Assembly: GCA_903909415.1 (NCBI GenBank)
Contig: CAIVVS010000337.1
Coordinates: forward strand, 1-20,921
DNA from: an uncultured Pseudomonadota bacterium
Lineage (GTDB): Bacteria > Pseudomonadota > Gammaproteobacteria > Burkholderiales > SG8-39
Reading direction: 5' to 3'
DNA length: 20,921 nt
The notes under the pieces are model-generated. The model did no database searches. It saw nothing but the letters and a program-made list of their open reading frames with translations, and was not told where the DNA came from. Positions 9,723 through 17,855 of this stretch are shown here, in pieces. Every line of letters begins with the position of its first letter. Positions within the stretch are counted from its first letter, which is position 1. Both the position numbers and the translations under genes were made by a program.

Positions 9723-10592
9723 TCAGCCGGGCAGGCGGGCGAAGGTCACCCGGTCGATGCCTGCCAGGTCCGCTTGCGACCCGACCTCTTCATAGCCGAG
9801 TTCGCGCAGCAGGATGCGCGTGCGCGCCGCCTGGTCGTGGCCGTGTTCGAACATCAGCCTGCCGCCCGGCACCAGGTGGCGGCGCGCCTCGCGGCTGATG
9901 CGGCGGATGCAGCCGAAGCCGCCCGCGCCGCCGTCCAGGGCCATGCGCGGCTCGAAGCGCAGGTCGCCCTGCCCGAGGTGCGGGTCGTCATGCGCGACGT
10001 AGGGCGGGTTGCTCACCACCAGGTCGAAACGCTCGCCCTCCAGCGCGGAGAACCAGTCGCTCTGCACGAAGCGCACCCCCGCGCCGTGGCGTACGGCGTT
10101 TTCGCCGGCCTGCGCCAGCGCGCCGGCCGACTTGTCGGCGGCATGCATCGACCAGGCGGGGCGGTTCACGGCCAGCGCCACGGCGATCGCCCCGCTGCCG
10201 GTCCCCAGGTCCAGCACGCGTACCGGTTGGCCGGCGGGCAGGGCCTGCAGCGCCAGGTCCACCAGCAGTTCCGTTTCCGGGCGCGGAATCAGCACGTCGG
10301 GGCCGACGCACAGCATCAGCCCGTGGAACTCGCGCTCGCCGGTGATGTAGGCGAGAGGCTCGCCCGCCAGGCGGCGTCGCTGCGCATCGCTCACGCGCGC
10401 CAGCGCATCACCCGCCACCGGCTGTTCGGGATGCGCGATCAAATGCGCCGCGCCCAGGCCCAGCACGTGCTGCAGCAGCATGCGCGCCTCCAGCGCCGGC
10501 AGTCCGGGCACGCGCAGCAACGCGCCCAGCGTGGCGCCGGTGGTTGCTTGTTCCCCACCTGCTTCCACGCCGGGGTTCAAGCCGGGGTTCAC
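9723..10592 (-). CDS. prmC: Peptide chain release factor N5-glutamine methyltransferase
   Basis: PrmC (formerly HemK) methylates the glutamine of the GGQ motif in release factors, using SAM. The 289-residue product has an N-terminal helical domain (about 20-90) and a Rossmann-type methyltransferase domain with VRVLDLGTGSGAIAVALA (SAM loop, about 125-140) and VVSNPPYVA (NPPY catalytic motif, Asn195-Tyr198). It lies directly downstream of its substrate gene prfA, with only 1 nt between the prfA TAG and this start. The GTG at 10592 is the best-placed start, but an in-frame GTG at 10568 is also possible, since the first eight codons contain a short duplication encoding NPGLNPG. Neither has a strong ribosome-binding site. 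Confidence 0.95.
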   Translation of the reverse strand: MNPGLNPGVEAGGEQATTGATLGALLRVPGLPALEARMLLQHVLGLGAAHLIAHPEQPVAGDALARVSDAQRRRLAGEPLAYITGEREFHGLMLCVGPDVLIPRPETELLVDLALQALPAGQPVRVLDLGTGSGAIAVALAVNRPAWSMHAADKSAGALAQAGENAVRHGAGVRFVQSDWFSALEGERFDLVVSNPPYVAHDDPHLGQGDLRFEPRMALDGGAGGFGCIRRISREARRHLVPGGRLMFEHGHDQAARTRILLRELGYEEVGSQADLAGIDRVTFARLPG

Positions 10593-10593
10593 G

Positions 10594-11676
10594 CTAAGGG
10601 GTCTCGGTCAGCGCCGCGAGCAGCTCGGCCTGGTGCTCGGTGATCAGCGCCTCGGTCATCTCGTCCAGGTCGCCGTCCATGATCGCGTCGATCTTGTACA
10701 GGGTCAGGTTGATGCGGTGGTCGGTGATGCGCCCCTGCGGGAAGTTGTAGGTGCGGATCCGGTCCGAGCGGTCCCCGCTGCCGACCATGGACTTGCGCGT
10801 GGCCGCCTCCTTGGACTGCTGCTCGCGCTGCTGCTTGTCCTTGATGCGCGCGGCCAGCACCGACATGGCCTGCGCCTTGTTCTTGTGCTGCGAACGCCCG
10901 TCCTGGCACTCCACGACGATTCCGGTGGGCAGGTGCGTGATGCGGATGGCGGACTCGGTCTTGTTCACGTGCTGCCCGCCCGCGCCCGAGGCGCGGAACG
11001 TGTCGATGCGCAGCTCCGCCGGGTTGAGCACCACGTCGCCCACCTCGTCGGCCTCGGGAAGGATGGCGACGGTGCAGGCCGACGTATGGATGCGGCCCTG
11101 CGTCTCCGTCGCCGGCACGCGCTGCACGCGGTGGCCGCCGGATTCGAACTTGAGCCGCGAATGCACGCCCTGCCCGATCAGGCGCGCGATCACTTCCTTG
11201 TAGCCGCCCACCTCGCCCTGGCTCTCCGACACCAGTTCGACCTGCCAGCGGCGCCGCTCGGCGTAGCGGCAGTACATGCGGAACAGGTCGCCGGCGAACA
11301 GCGCCGATTCGTCCCCGCCGGTGCCGGCGCGGATCTCGATGAACACGTTGCGCTCGTCGTCCGGATCCTTCGGCAGCAGCAGCTTCTGCAGGTCCGCCTC
11401 GATCAGGACCAGGCGCTCGCGTCCCTCCCGCATCTCGGCCTCGGCGTAGCCCTTCATGTCGGCGTCGGCGAGCATCTCCTGCGCCGCGGCGATGTCGCCT
11501 TCCACGCCGCGGAACTCGCGGAAGCGCTCGACGATGGGCGTGAGCTCGGCGTGCTCGCGCGAGAGCTTGCGGAACTGGTCCATGTCCCTGGTCGCGGCCT
11601 CGGAGGACAGCAGCGCGTTGACCTCCGCCAGGCGGTTCACCATCTGGTCGAGCTTGCTGGCAATGGAAGGAGTCAT
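10594..11676 (-). CDS. prfA: Peptide chain release factor 1
   Basis: RF1 recognises UAA and UAG stop codons and triggers peptide release on the ribosome. The 360-residue length is typical. Motifs are the anticodon-like PAT tripeptide (188-190, in [13 protein letters not shown]) and the peptidyl-transferase GGQ (233-235, in [17 protein letters not shown]). The N-terminal helical domain ends before [23 protein letters not shown] rather than SPF distinguishes it from RF2. The ATG at 11676 matches the usual [14 protein letters not shown] beginning; the Shine-Dalgarno is weak. It lies 108 bp after hemA, and the order hemA-prfA-prmC is common in proteobacteria. Confidence 0.98.
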   Translation of the reverse strand: MTPSIASKLDQMVNRLAEVNALLSSEAATRDMDQFRKLSREHAELTPIVERFREFRGVEGDIAAAQEMLADADMKGYAEAEMREGRERLVLIEADLQKLLLPKDPDDERNVFIEIRAGTGGDESALFAGDLFRMYCRYAERRRWQVELVSESQGEVGGYKEVIARLIGQGVHSRLKFESGGHRVQRVPATETQGRIHTSACTVAILPEADEVGDVVLNPAELRIDTFRASGAGGQHVNKTESAIRITHLPTGIVVECQDGRSQHKNKAQAMSVLAARIKDKQQREQQSKEAATRKSMVGSGDRSDRIRTYNFPQGRITDHRINLTLYKIDAIMDGDLDEMTEALITEHQAELLAALTETP

Positions 11677-11784
11677 GGCATTTCTGGGAATGGGACGGCG
11701 ATGGTGCGGACAATGGCGGGACGCGCGGGGCCAGGCGGATCGCCCGGGTTCACGGCCACGGCCGGAACCGGGTTCGGGGCGGAC

Positions 11785-13044
11785 TCAATCCCGCCGGTCG
11801 CGGCTCAGGTACAGCCGCTCGACCAGGTCGCGCACCGCACCCCCGTCTGCCTCGGGGTGGTGCAGCGCCTCCGTCGGGGCGTGCATCAGCTTGTTGGTCA
11901 GTGCCTGGCTGAGCGCTTCCATCACCGCGGCAGGATCGTCGCCGCGCGCGAGCATCTTGCGGGCGCGCTCCAGCTCATGCATGCGCAATTCCTCGGCGGA
12001 CTCGCGCAGGCGCCGGATCACGGGCACGTTCTCGCGCAGGCGCATCCAGTGCAGGAACGAGCCCACGCCGCTGTCGATGATCACCTCGGCCTCGGCGACC
12101 GCGGCCTGGCGCTTGTCCGCGCCTTCCTGGACCAGCGCCGCCAGGTCATCGACGGTGTAGAGGAACACGTCATCCATCGCGGCCACTTCGGGCTCGATGT
12201 CGCGCGGCACCGCCAGGTCCACCATGAACACGGGACGGTGGCGCCGGGCGCGGATGGTGCGCTCCATGGTGCCCTTGCCGATGATGGGCAGCGAGCTCGC
12301 GGTGCACGACACGACGATGTCGAAATCCGGCAGGTGCTGGGGCAGGTCCTTGAGCATGATGGCGCGCGCGCCGAAGCGCTGCGCGAGGGACTCGGCCCGT
12401 TCCAGGGTGCGGTTGGCCACCACCATGTCGCGCGGCTTGTGCGCGGCAAAATGCGTCGCCGCGAGCTCGATCATCTCGCCTGCGCCGACGAAAAGGACGC
12501 GCTGGCCGGAGATGTCCGGGAAAATGCGCTCGGCCAGCTTGACCGCCGCCGCTGCCATGGACACGACGTTGGCGCCGATGGGCGTGGTGCTGCGGACCTC
12601 CTTCGCGACCGCGAAGGTCTGCTGGAACAGCTTGTGCAACGTGGTGCCCAGCGTGCCTGCGTCCTGCGCGGTGCGGACCGCATCCTTCATTTGCCCGAGG
12701 ATCTGCGGCTCGCCCAGCACCATGGAATCGAGCCCCGAGGCGACGCGGAACGCGTGGCGCACCGCCGGCTCCTGGGGGAGCGTGTAGGTGAAGCGCGACA
12801 GCTCGTCGGCTGACAGCCCGTGGTACTGCGCCATCCAGGCCAGCGCCGCCTGCGGCTCGCCCGAGGCGCAGTACAGCTCGGTGCGGTTGCAGGTGGACAG
12901 GATGGCCGCTTCCTTGACGGGATGCCCGCTGACCAGCCCGGACAATGCAGATTGGAGCTTCTCCGCGGCGAACGCGACCTTCTCGCGCATGTCCAGCGGC
13001 GCGGTCTGGTGGTTCAAGCCCAGGGCGAACAAGGGTACGGACAC
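11785..13044 (-). CDS. hemA: Glutamyl-tRNA reductase
   Basis: HemA reduces glutamyl-tRNA(Glu) with NADPH to glutamate-1-semialdehyde, the committed step of C5-pathway tetrapyrrole synthesis. Motifs: [20 protein letters not shown], the nucleophile Cys52 in [35 protein letters not shown], the NADPH-binding [29 protein letters not shown], and a C-terminal dimerisation helix with [13 protein letters not shown]. The frame is open to a TTG at 13122, but the GTG at 13044 is preferred: it gives 419 residues (E. coli 418), starts the first strand immediately, and a -10-like TATACT lies between the two. No strong Shine-Dalgarno is visible. Regulation by heme is known in other bacteria but cannot be judged from this sequence. 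Confidence 0.97.
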   Translation of the reverse strand: MSVPLFALGLNHQTAPLDMREKVAFAAEKLQSALSGLVSGHPVKEAAILSTCNRTELYCASGEPQAALAWMAQYHGLSADELSRFTYTLPQEPAVRHAFRVASGLDSMVLGEPQILGQMKDAVRTAQDAGTLGTTLHKLFQQTFAVAKEVRSTTPIGANVVSMAAAAVKLAERIFPDISGQRVLFVGAGEMIELAATHFAAHKPRDMVVANRTLERAESLAQRFGARAIMLKDLPQHLPDFDIVVSCTASSLPIIGKGTMERTIRARRHRPVFMVDLAVPRDIEPEVAAMDDVFLYTVDDLAALVQEGADKRQAAVAEAEVIIDSGVGSFLHWMRLRENVPVIRRLRESAEELRMHELERARKMLARGDDPAAVMEALSQALTNKLMHAPTEALHHPEADGGAVRDLVERLYLSRDRRD

Positions 13045-13078
13045 GGACAGTGCGATCTGGCTGTTTGGATTGGCACAT

Positions 13079-13084
13079 AGTATA
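13079..13084 (-). promoter_or_regulatory. Candidate -10 element (TATACT) for hemA
   Basis: On the minus strand TATACT lies 35 bp upstream of the proposed hemA GTG, in an AT-richer pocket of a very GC-rich region. The -35 region at the right spacing is poor, so a weak or activated promoter is possible. If real, it rules out the longer TTG start. Confidence 0.33.
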
Positions 13085-13236
13085 GACGAGGGGACCACCG
13101 AGAAAGTCCTTGAAGAACACAATAAGCCGCTGATTGCAGTGCATATTTCGGCGAATCAGCATGGCCGGCGGCCGTCCTTCCCGCCGATCCGACCGCCTCC
13201 GCCACCCCCGCGCCGCTTGATCCCTGCACAATGGCG

Positions 13237-13252
13237 CCCCACCTGTGTGGGG
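13237..13252 (+). promoter_or_regulatory. Hairpin in the leader of the M48 peptidase gene, after a possible -10
   Basis: CCCCAC (13237-13242) pairs with GTGGGG (13247-13252) around CTGT. It lies 30 bp before the ATG at 13283 and just after CACAAT (13227-13232), a possible -10 hexamer with a poor -35. The hairpin would lie at the start of the mRNA. The remaining sequence between hemA and this gene shows nothing else I can name. Confidence 0.3.
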
Positions 13253-13282
13253 TTCCACGACATCCCTGAGCGCCAAGCCGCC

Positions 13283-14158
13283 ATGCCCATGCTCCGCCAC
13301 CGGTTCCGCCCCGCCCTGCTTGCCGCCCTGGCAGGCATGGCCGCACTTGCGCCGGCGCTGCCGGCCGCGGCCCAGGCGCAAGCGGAACCAGACCCGGGCG
13401 TCAACGTCGGCAAGCCCTCGGCGCTGCGCAAGCTGGTGCCCGCCGAAGGGCTGGAGAAACAGGCCGCCCAGCAGTACCAGCAACTCAAGCAGCAGGCCGC
13501 CGAGAAGCGCGCCCTGGCCCCCGACGACCACCCGCAGGTGCGCCGGCTGCGCGCCATCGCCGCGCGCATGATCCCGATGGCCGCGCGCTACAACCCGCGC
13601 GCCGCGCAGTGGAAGTGGGAGATCAACCTGATCGGCTCGCGCAACATCAATGCCTTCTGCATGCCGGGGGGCAAGATCGCCTTCTTCAGCGGCATCCTGG
13701 ACATCCTGAAGCTGACCGACGACGAAGTGGCTATGGTGATGGGCCACGAAGTCGCCCACGCGCTGCGCGAGCACGCGCGCGCGCGCATGGCCAAGAGCGA
13801 GCTCACGCACCTGGGCGCAAGCATCCTCGGGCAGATGGTCGCGGGCGGGAAGTTCGCCGGCGCCTTCGATGCCGGCGGCTCGCTGCTCACGCTCAAGTTC
13901 TCGCGCGATGACGAGACGGACGCGGACCTGGTCGGCATGGAACTGGCCGCGCGCGCCGGCTTCGACCCGCGCGCCGGCATCACGCTGTGGCAGAAGATGA
14001 CCGCCGCCAACAAGAACGCGCCGCCGTCCTGGCTGTCGACCCACCCCTCCGGCCCGAACCGCATCCGGGAGATCGAGGCGCAACTGCCCAAGGTGATGCC
14101 GCTGTACCAGGGCGCGCCGTTGCGCGGCAAGCCGCTGGCGCTGCCGCCGGCGAAATAG
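13283..14158 (+). CDS. Exported M48-family zinc metallopeptidase
   Basis: The 291-residue protein begins with a signal peptide: basic MPMLRHRFR, a hydrophobic Ala/Leu core, and a likely cleavage after ALPAAAQA. No lipobox cysteine is seen, so it is probably periplasmic. The mature part has an M48 core: INAFCMPGGKIAFFSGIL, the zinc site HEVAH in VMGHEVAHALREHARARMAK, the third ligand Glu in SRDDETDADLVGMELAARAG, and STHPSGPNRIREIE near the end. This matches small LoiP/YggG-like and BepA N-terminal peptidases, which act in envelope protein quality control. It lacks the TPR domain of BepA. Two Met codons (13283 and 13289) are possible starts. Its stop is 10 bp from the convergent TPR gene stop. 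The substrate is unknown. Confidence 0.93.
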   Translation: MPMLRHRFRPALLAALAGMAALAPALPAAAQAQAEPDPGVNVGKPSALRKLVPAEGLEKQAAQQYQQLKQQAAEKRALAPDDHPQVRRLRAIAARMIPMAARYNPRAAQWKWEINLIGSRNINAFCMPGGKIAFFSGILDILKLTDDEVAMVMGHEVAHALREHARARMAKSELTHLGASILGQMVAGGKFAGAFDAGGSLLTLKFSRDDETDADLVGMELAARAGFDPRAGITLWQKMTAANKNAPPSWLSTHPSGPNRIREIEAQLPKVMPLYQGAPLRGKPLALPPAK

Positions 14159-14168
14159 TCCCCGGCCG

Positions 14169-14711
14169 CTACTGCAGCCGGCGCTCTTCCGAGGCCCGCA
14201 GGGTCGCCAGCATCTCGGCCACGCCGCCCATGTGCGGATTGATGCGCAGTGCCGCGTCCAGCGACGCCTCGGCGAGGTCGGGCCGGGACAGGCGCATGAA
14301 GATCTGCCCCAGGCCAGCGAGCGCGCCGAAGTGCCGCGGCTCGAGTTCCAGCACGCGGTGCACGTCGGCGATGCTGGGGCCCAGGCGGCCCTCCACGAAA
14401 TGCAGGGTCGCGCGCTTGTTCCAGCACTCCGCGAAATCGGGATAACGCTCGATCAGCGCGTCCAGCTGCTCCCTCGCCGCGCGCCCGTCGCCCTGGGTCA
14501 TCAGGTTGCTCGCCCGCGCCAGTTCGTCGCGCGCGCCGGCGGACGCGTGCCATCCCCATGCGCGCCAGATGCGCTTCTCGAACCCGGCGGCGGCCTTGGC
14601 GTCGCCGCAGGCGCGCAGCTCGTCGAACAGCGTGCCCAGGTCCGGGTGCAGCGAGCCTGCCGGCTTGATCGCGGCGAGGCCCGCGAGCAGGCGCATGGAT
14701 TGGTCGAACAC
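14169..14711 (-). CDS. Small TPR-repeat protein of unknown function
   Basis: The 180-residue soluble protein has tetratricopeptide-like helices from about residue 60 to 165, including AECWNKRATLHFVEGRLGPS and GALAGLGQIFMRLSRPDLAE. The N-terminal third (about 1-55) is helical with an IWRAWGWH motif I do not recognise. No signal peptide or membrane segment is seen. The GTG at 14711 is preferred over the ATG at 14696 because GGAG lies 8 nt before the GTG, while nothing suitable precedes the ATG. It starts 14 bp after the pirin stop on the same strand and is probably co-transcribed with it. TPR domains mediate protein contacts; no partner can be named. Confidence 0.85.
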   Translation of the reverse strand: MFDQSMRLLAGLAAIKPAGSLHPDLGTLFDELRACGDAKAAAGFEKRIWRAWGWHASAGARDELARASNLMTQGDGRAAREQLDALIERYPDFAECWNKRATLHFVEGRLGPSIADVHRVLELEPRHFGALAGLGQIFMRLSRPDLAEASLDAALRINPHMGGVAEMLATLRASEERRLQ

Positions 14712-14719
14712 GCCCGGTG

Positions 14720-14723
14720 CTCC
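14720..14723 (-). promoter_or_regulatory. Ribosome-binding site deciding the GTG start of the TPR gene
   Basis: GGAG on the minus strand is 8 nt upstream of the GTG at 14711 and lies between the pirin stop and the TPR start. The alternative ATG at 14696 has no such site. Confidence 0.5.
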
Positions 14724-14725
14724 GT

Positions 14726-15757
14726 TCAGCGCGGGAAGCGCTGCACCTGGCCGTCCGGCTGGCGCGCGAAACGGCCTTCGTCGCGCGCGTGCACCGGATC
14801 GTCCTTGGGCCAGGGCCAGCCGCCGAACTGCGTGCGCTGGTAGTCCTGCATCGCCTGCTGGATCTGCTCGCGCGTGTTCATCACGAAGGGGCCGTACTGG
14901 ACCACCGGTTCCCCTATGGGACGGCCCTGCAGCACCAGCAATTCCACCGCGTCGTCACCGGCCGCGAGCACGGGGGACGCATCCGCACGCAACGCCAAGG
15001 CGCAGTGCGAATCAATGACCTGCGCGTCGACCAGCAGCTTCCCGCCTGCGAAGAAGTACAGCGTGCGGCGCACCGCCGCGTCCATGGCCGGCGGCAGGGT
15101 GAGGGTCGCACCGGGTTCCATCCGCACGCACCAGATCGCGACGTCGGCACGCGCGCGCGCGGCCCAGGACTTGGGCGGCGGCGGCGGCGGACGCTTGCGG
15201 TCGAACACCCCGGCCACCACCGTCACCTCGGCAAGCTTGCCGGCGGCATTGCGCACCTCGTGGCGCGGCAGGTCCTGGTTCCACAGCATGGTGAAGTGCG
15301 GTTCGGCGAACTTGTCCTCAGCCGGCAGGTTGAGCCAGATCTGGAACAGCTCCAGCGGGTTCGGACGCTCGGGTTCCAGGAGCGGGAACATCTCCGAGTG
15401 CACCACGCCCGCGCCGGCGGTCAGCCACTGCACGTCGCCGCCGCCGAAGCGCGCCGCGGCGCCCAGCGAATCCGAATGGTCGATGTAGCCGCGCCGCACG
15501 ATGGTCACGGTCTCGAAGCCGCGGTGCGGGTGCTGCGGGAAGCCCGGCACCTCGCGCCCGTGGTACATGCGAAAGCCATCCTTGCCGGCGAAGTCCTGCC
15601 CGAGGTCGCGCCCGGCCAGCGAGCCCACCGGCCCCATGCGTTCGTTGCCCGCGGGATAGGCATCATCGTGATGCACGCAGAACAGGAACGGGTCCACGGT
15701 CACCCAGGGGAAACCCAGGGGCTTGCGGTCGAGGATGGCGGAAGCGGGCTGGTCCAT
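14726..15757 (-). CDS. Pirin-family cupin protein
   Basis: The 343-residue double-cupin protein has the four N-terminal metal ligands of pirins: His76 and His78 in FPQHPHRGFETVTIV, and His120 and Glu122 in TAGAGVVHSEMF. The C-terminal cupin includes GRPIGEPVVQYGPFVMNT, the usual pirin ending. Bacterial pirins include quercetin 2,3-dioxygenases and redox-related regulators, so the function of this copy is unknown. It is longer than many pirins, partly through an insert with six consecutive prolines (about 190-195) between the two cupins and an extended tail after the family ending. The ATG at 15757 is the first good start, with no strong ribosome-binding site. It probably forms a two-gene unit with the TPR gene. 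Confidence 0.92.
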   Translation of the reverse strand: MDQPASAILDRKPLGFPWVTVDPFLFCVHHDDAYPAGNERMGPVGSLAGRDLGQDFAGKDGFRMYHGREVPGFPQHPHRGFETVTIVRRGYIDHSDSLGAAARFGGGDVQWLTAGAGVVHSEMFPLLEPERPNPLELFQIWLNLPAEDKFAEPHFTMLWNQDLPRHEVRNAAGKLAEVTVVAGVFDRKRPPPPPPKSWAARARADVAIWCVRMEPGATLTLPPAMDAAVRRTLYFFAGGKLLVDAQVIDSHCALALRADASPVLAAGDDAVELLVLQGRPIGEPVVQYGPFVMNTREQIQQAMQDYQRTQFGGWPWPKDDPVHARDEGRFARQPDGQVQRFPR

Positions 15758-15783
15758 GGGCGCCAGTGTAATGCACCGCGAAA

Positions 15784-15801
15784 CGGCGCCCGAAGGCGCC
15801 G
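15784..15801 (-). terminator. UUCG-tetraloop terminator after the first Bug gene
   Basis: On the minus strand, 6 nt past the TAA of the upstream gene, a 7-bp perfect stem CGGCGCC/GGCGCCG closes on TTCG and is followed by TTT. C(UUCG)G is an exceptionally stable RNA loop. The T tract is short, but the form and position fit an intrinsic terminator that insulates the pirin gene. Confidence 0.65.
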
Positions 15802-15807
15802 GTCCGC

Positions 15808-16779
15808 TTACTCCGGCGCGATCTTCGCGTCCGTCGTGATGCGCCGGTACGCCCGGGTGGCATCCACGGCGAGTCTCGCGAAGTCCGTCGCGCTCACGAT
15901 GCCCAGCTCGAAGCCGGCGGCATCCAGGCGCGTGCGCACGGCCGGGAGGTTGGCCGCCGCCGTGACCGCGCCGTCCAGCCGCGACACCACCGCCGGCGGC
16001 ATGCGCGCGGGCCCGAGCACGCCGATCCAGGTGTCCGGGACGGCAAAGCCGTTCAGGGTCTCCCCCACCGTGGGCACGTCCGGTGCCGCCTTGGCCCGGG
16101 CGGACTCGATCACGCCCAGCAGCCTGACCTTGCCGCTGCGCACGTGCGGCAGCACGTTGGACAGGATCAGGATGGCGGAGGGAACCTGCTGGCCCACCAG
16201 GTCGTTGAGCGCCGGCCCGCCGCCCTTGTACGGGACATGCGCCATGTCCAGCCTGGCCATCACGTTCATGAGTTCGCCGCCCAGGTGCTGGGACGTGCCG
16301 CTGCCGGCGGTGGCGAAGGACATCTTCCCTGCCTGGCGGCGTGCGTGCTCGATGAACTCGGCGACGTTGTTGACGGGCAGGCTGCTGGGCACGGCCAGCA
16401 CCTGGGGCGCGCGCCCGATCACGGTGACCGGGGTGAAGTCGGCGACGGGGTCATAGCTCACGTTCTTCGCGAGGAAGGGCATCGCATAGTGCGTGCCCAC
16501 GGTGATCAGCAGCACATGGCCGTCGGCCGGGGACTTGGCGACCAGGTCCGAGCCGATGATGCTGTTGGCTCCGGGCCGGTTCTCCACGACCACGGAGCCA
16601 CCCAGGCCGGCGCCCAGTTCCTGCGCCATCGCGCGCGCGACGGTGTCGACGCCGCCGCCGGGCGCGTAAGGCACGACCAGGCGGACCGGGCGGGACGGGA
16701 AAGCCTGTGCGAACGCCTGGGGCGAGAGCGCGAGCGCCAGGGCGAGAGCGGTGGCGCGCAGCGGCAGGGATCGGGACAT
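15808..16779 (-). CDS. Bug-type tripartite tricarboxylate transporter receptor (periplasmic binding protein) 1
   Basis: The 323-residue protein has a signal peptide (MSRSLPLRATALALALALS, cleavage near AFA-QAFP) and a TctC/Bug fold. Family motifs: FPSRPVRLVVPYAPGGGVD, VVENRPGANSIIGSDLVAKS, DGHVLLI, HVPYKGGGPALNDLVGQQV, and VPTVGETLNGF. Bug proteins bind small organic, often carboxylated, ligands in the periplasm. Some serve TctAB permeases, but most have no linked permease, and none is present here. The ATG at 16779 follows a strong GAGGAGG, which excludes the longer open frame upstream. It diverges from the PuuE-like gene across a 167-bp region, so the two may share regulation. The ligand cannot be deduced. 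Confidence 0.95.
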   Translation of the reverse strand: MSRSLPLRATALALALALSPQAFAQAFPSRPVRLVVPYAPGGGVDTVARAMAQELGAGLGGSVVVENRPGANSIIGSDLVAKSPADGHVLLITVGTHYAMPFLAKNVSYDPVADFTPVTVIGRAPQVLAVPSSLPVNNVAEFIEHARRQAGKMSFATAGSGTSQHLGGELMNVMARLDMAHVPYKGGGPALNDLVGQQVPSAILILSNVLPHVRSGKVRLLGVIESARAKAAPDVPTVGETLNGFAVPDTWIGVLGPARMPPAVVSRLDGAVTAAANLPAVRTRLDAAGFELGIVSATDFARLAVDATRAYRRITTDAKIAPE

Positions 16780-16946
16780 GGAAACCTCCTCGTGGTTGTC
16801 ATCAGCGCGGCCGTGCCACGCTTGCCGGGAGCAGAAGGATACCCGGCGAGGGAAGCCAGGTGGCCGGCGGGATAGCCTGTGCCAGCAGGTATCATCTGCG
16901 CCGCCGCACATCGCGCGGATCCAACCCAACCTCCCAGGCCATTGCC

Positions 16947-17804
16947 ATGCTCACCACCGCCAAGCCCGATCCGAAGGACGTGAGGATCACCGTCGTCCTG
17001 ACCTTCCTGATGGAGAACTGGTCCGAAGGCAAGGCACCGCCCTACTCCCCCATGACCAGCCCGCCCAAGCCCGGGGTGCCGGACCGCGCCGGCATCCTCT
17101 GGTCGAACTACGGCGGCTATGCCGGGATGGCCAGGCTGATGCGCGTCGCGCGCCTGCACGGGGTGAACGGCACGGTCTGCGCCAACGCGCGCTCGGCCGA
17201 ATTGTTCCCCGACACCGTGCGCCACATCGTGCGCTCCGGCTGGGAACTGGCCGGCCACAACTACGCGCAGGACCAGGTGCTCTCCGGCCTGGACGAGCAG
17301 GAAGAACGCGCCCTCATCACCCGCAGCCTGGGCATCCTCGCCGAGGTGTCGGGCGTCAAACCGGTGGGCTGGCTCAGCTCCACCATCGCCTGCAACGACC
17401 GCACTGCCGGGCTGCTGGCCGGGCAAGGCCTGCTCTGGCATGGCGACTACAACGACATCGACCTGCCGGTGCGCACCGACACCGCCGGCGGGCCGATCGT
17501 CGCGATTCCGCACAGCGACTACGCCGACAACCGCGTGCTGCGCGGCGCGCCGGACACCTGGTTCAACTGCTACCGGGACCTGTTCGACTACCAGTACGGC
17601 CGCGAGCCGGGCTCGTTCATCAACATCACGATGCACGGCAACTTCGGCGGGCGGCCCCTGATGGCCGCGCAACTGGACAAGCTGTTGTCCTACATCGGCA
17701 CCCGCGAGGGCGTGTGGATGCCGCGGCACGACGAGCTCGCGCACTGGGTGAACCAGCACGGCCTCACCGAAGTGCCCTACACCGCGCGCTATCCGCTGGG
17801 CTGA
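16947..17804 (+). CDS. PuuE-like polysaccharide deacetylase-family protein with altered metal site
   Basis: The 285-residue cytoplasmic protein (no signal peptide) belongs to the NodB-fold superfamily, closest in pattern to PuuE allantoinase and related deacetylases. The first motif reads LTFLMENWSEGKAPP (about 18-32), where PuuE has NYEEG and classical deacetylases have TFDDG. The second reads WELAGHNYAQDQV, with His104 kept but the second metal-binding His replaced by Gln108. Near the end TMHGNFGGRPLMAAQLDKLL (His230) matches the PuuE H-x-x-x-x-GRP region. These changes suggest a metal-independent or altered chemistry, as reported for PuuE. It lies between two Bug genes. No other ureide-pathway gene is visible, so allantoinase activity is not claimed. 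The start ATG at 16947 is chosen from where homology begins; its ribosome-binding site is weak. Confidence 0.85.
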   Translation: MLTTAKPDPKDVRITVVLTFLMENWSEGKAPPYSPMTSPPKPGVPDRAGILWSNYGGYAGMARLMRVARLHGVNGTVCANARSAELFPDTVRHIVRSGWELAGHNYAQDQVLSGLDEQEERALITRSLGILAEVSGVKPVGWLSSTIACNDRTAGLLAGQGLLWHGDYNDIDLPVRTDTAGGPIVAIPHSDYADNRVLRGAPDTWFNCYRDLFDYQYGREPGSFINITMHGNFGGRPLMAAQLDKLLSYIGTREGVWMPRHDELAHWVNQHGLTEVPYTARYPLG

Positions 17805-17828
17805 GCGCTGGACTGGCCGCTGGGCCGG

Positions 17829-17851
17829 GCGCCGGGCTGAGCGTCCGGCGC
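17829..17851. terminator. Hairpin between convergent PuuE-like and second Bug gene
   Basis: GCGCCGG (17829-17835) pairs perfectly with CCGGCGC (17845-17851) around a 9-nt loop, in the 51-bp gap between two convergent stop codons. No T tract follows. A shared terminator is plausible from position. Confidence 0.45.
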
Positions 17852-17855
17852 AGGC

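Noticed and set aside
10480..14083. Long frames opposite prfA, hemA and the M48 gene (10480-12813 plus, 12170-14083 minus)
   Set aside because: Shadows of secure genes with no family motifs of their own.
16890..16895. TATCAT as a -10 element for the PuuE-like gene
   Set aside because: The hexamer is plausible but no -35 lies at a suitable distance, and it cannot be told from chance.
16947..17804. Assignment as a bona fide allantoinase (puuE)
   Set aside because: The motifs are only PuuE-like and no purine or ureide genes are nearby, so the specific activity is not supported.
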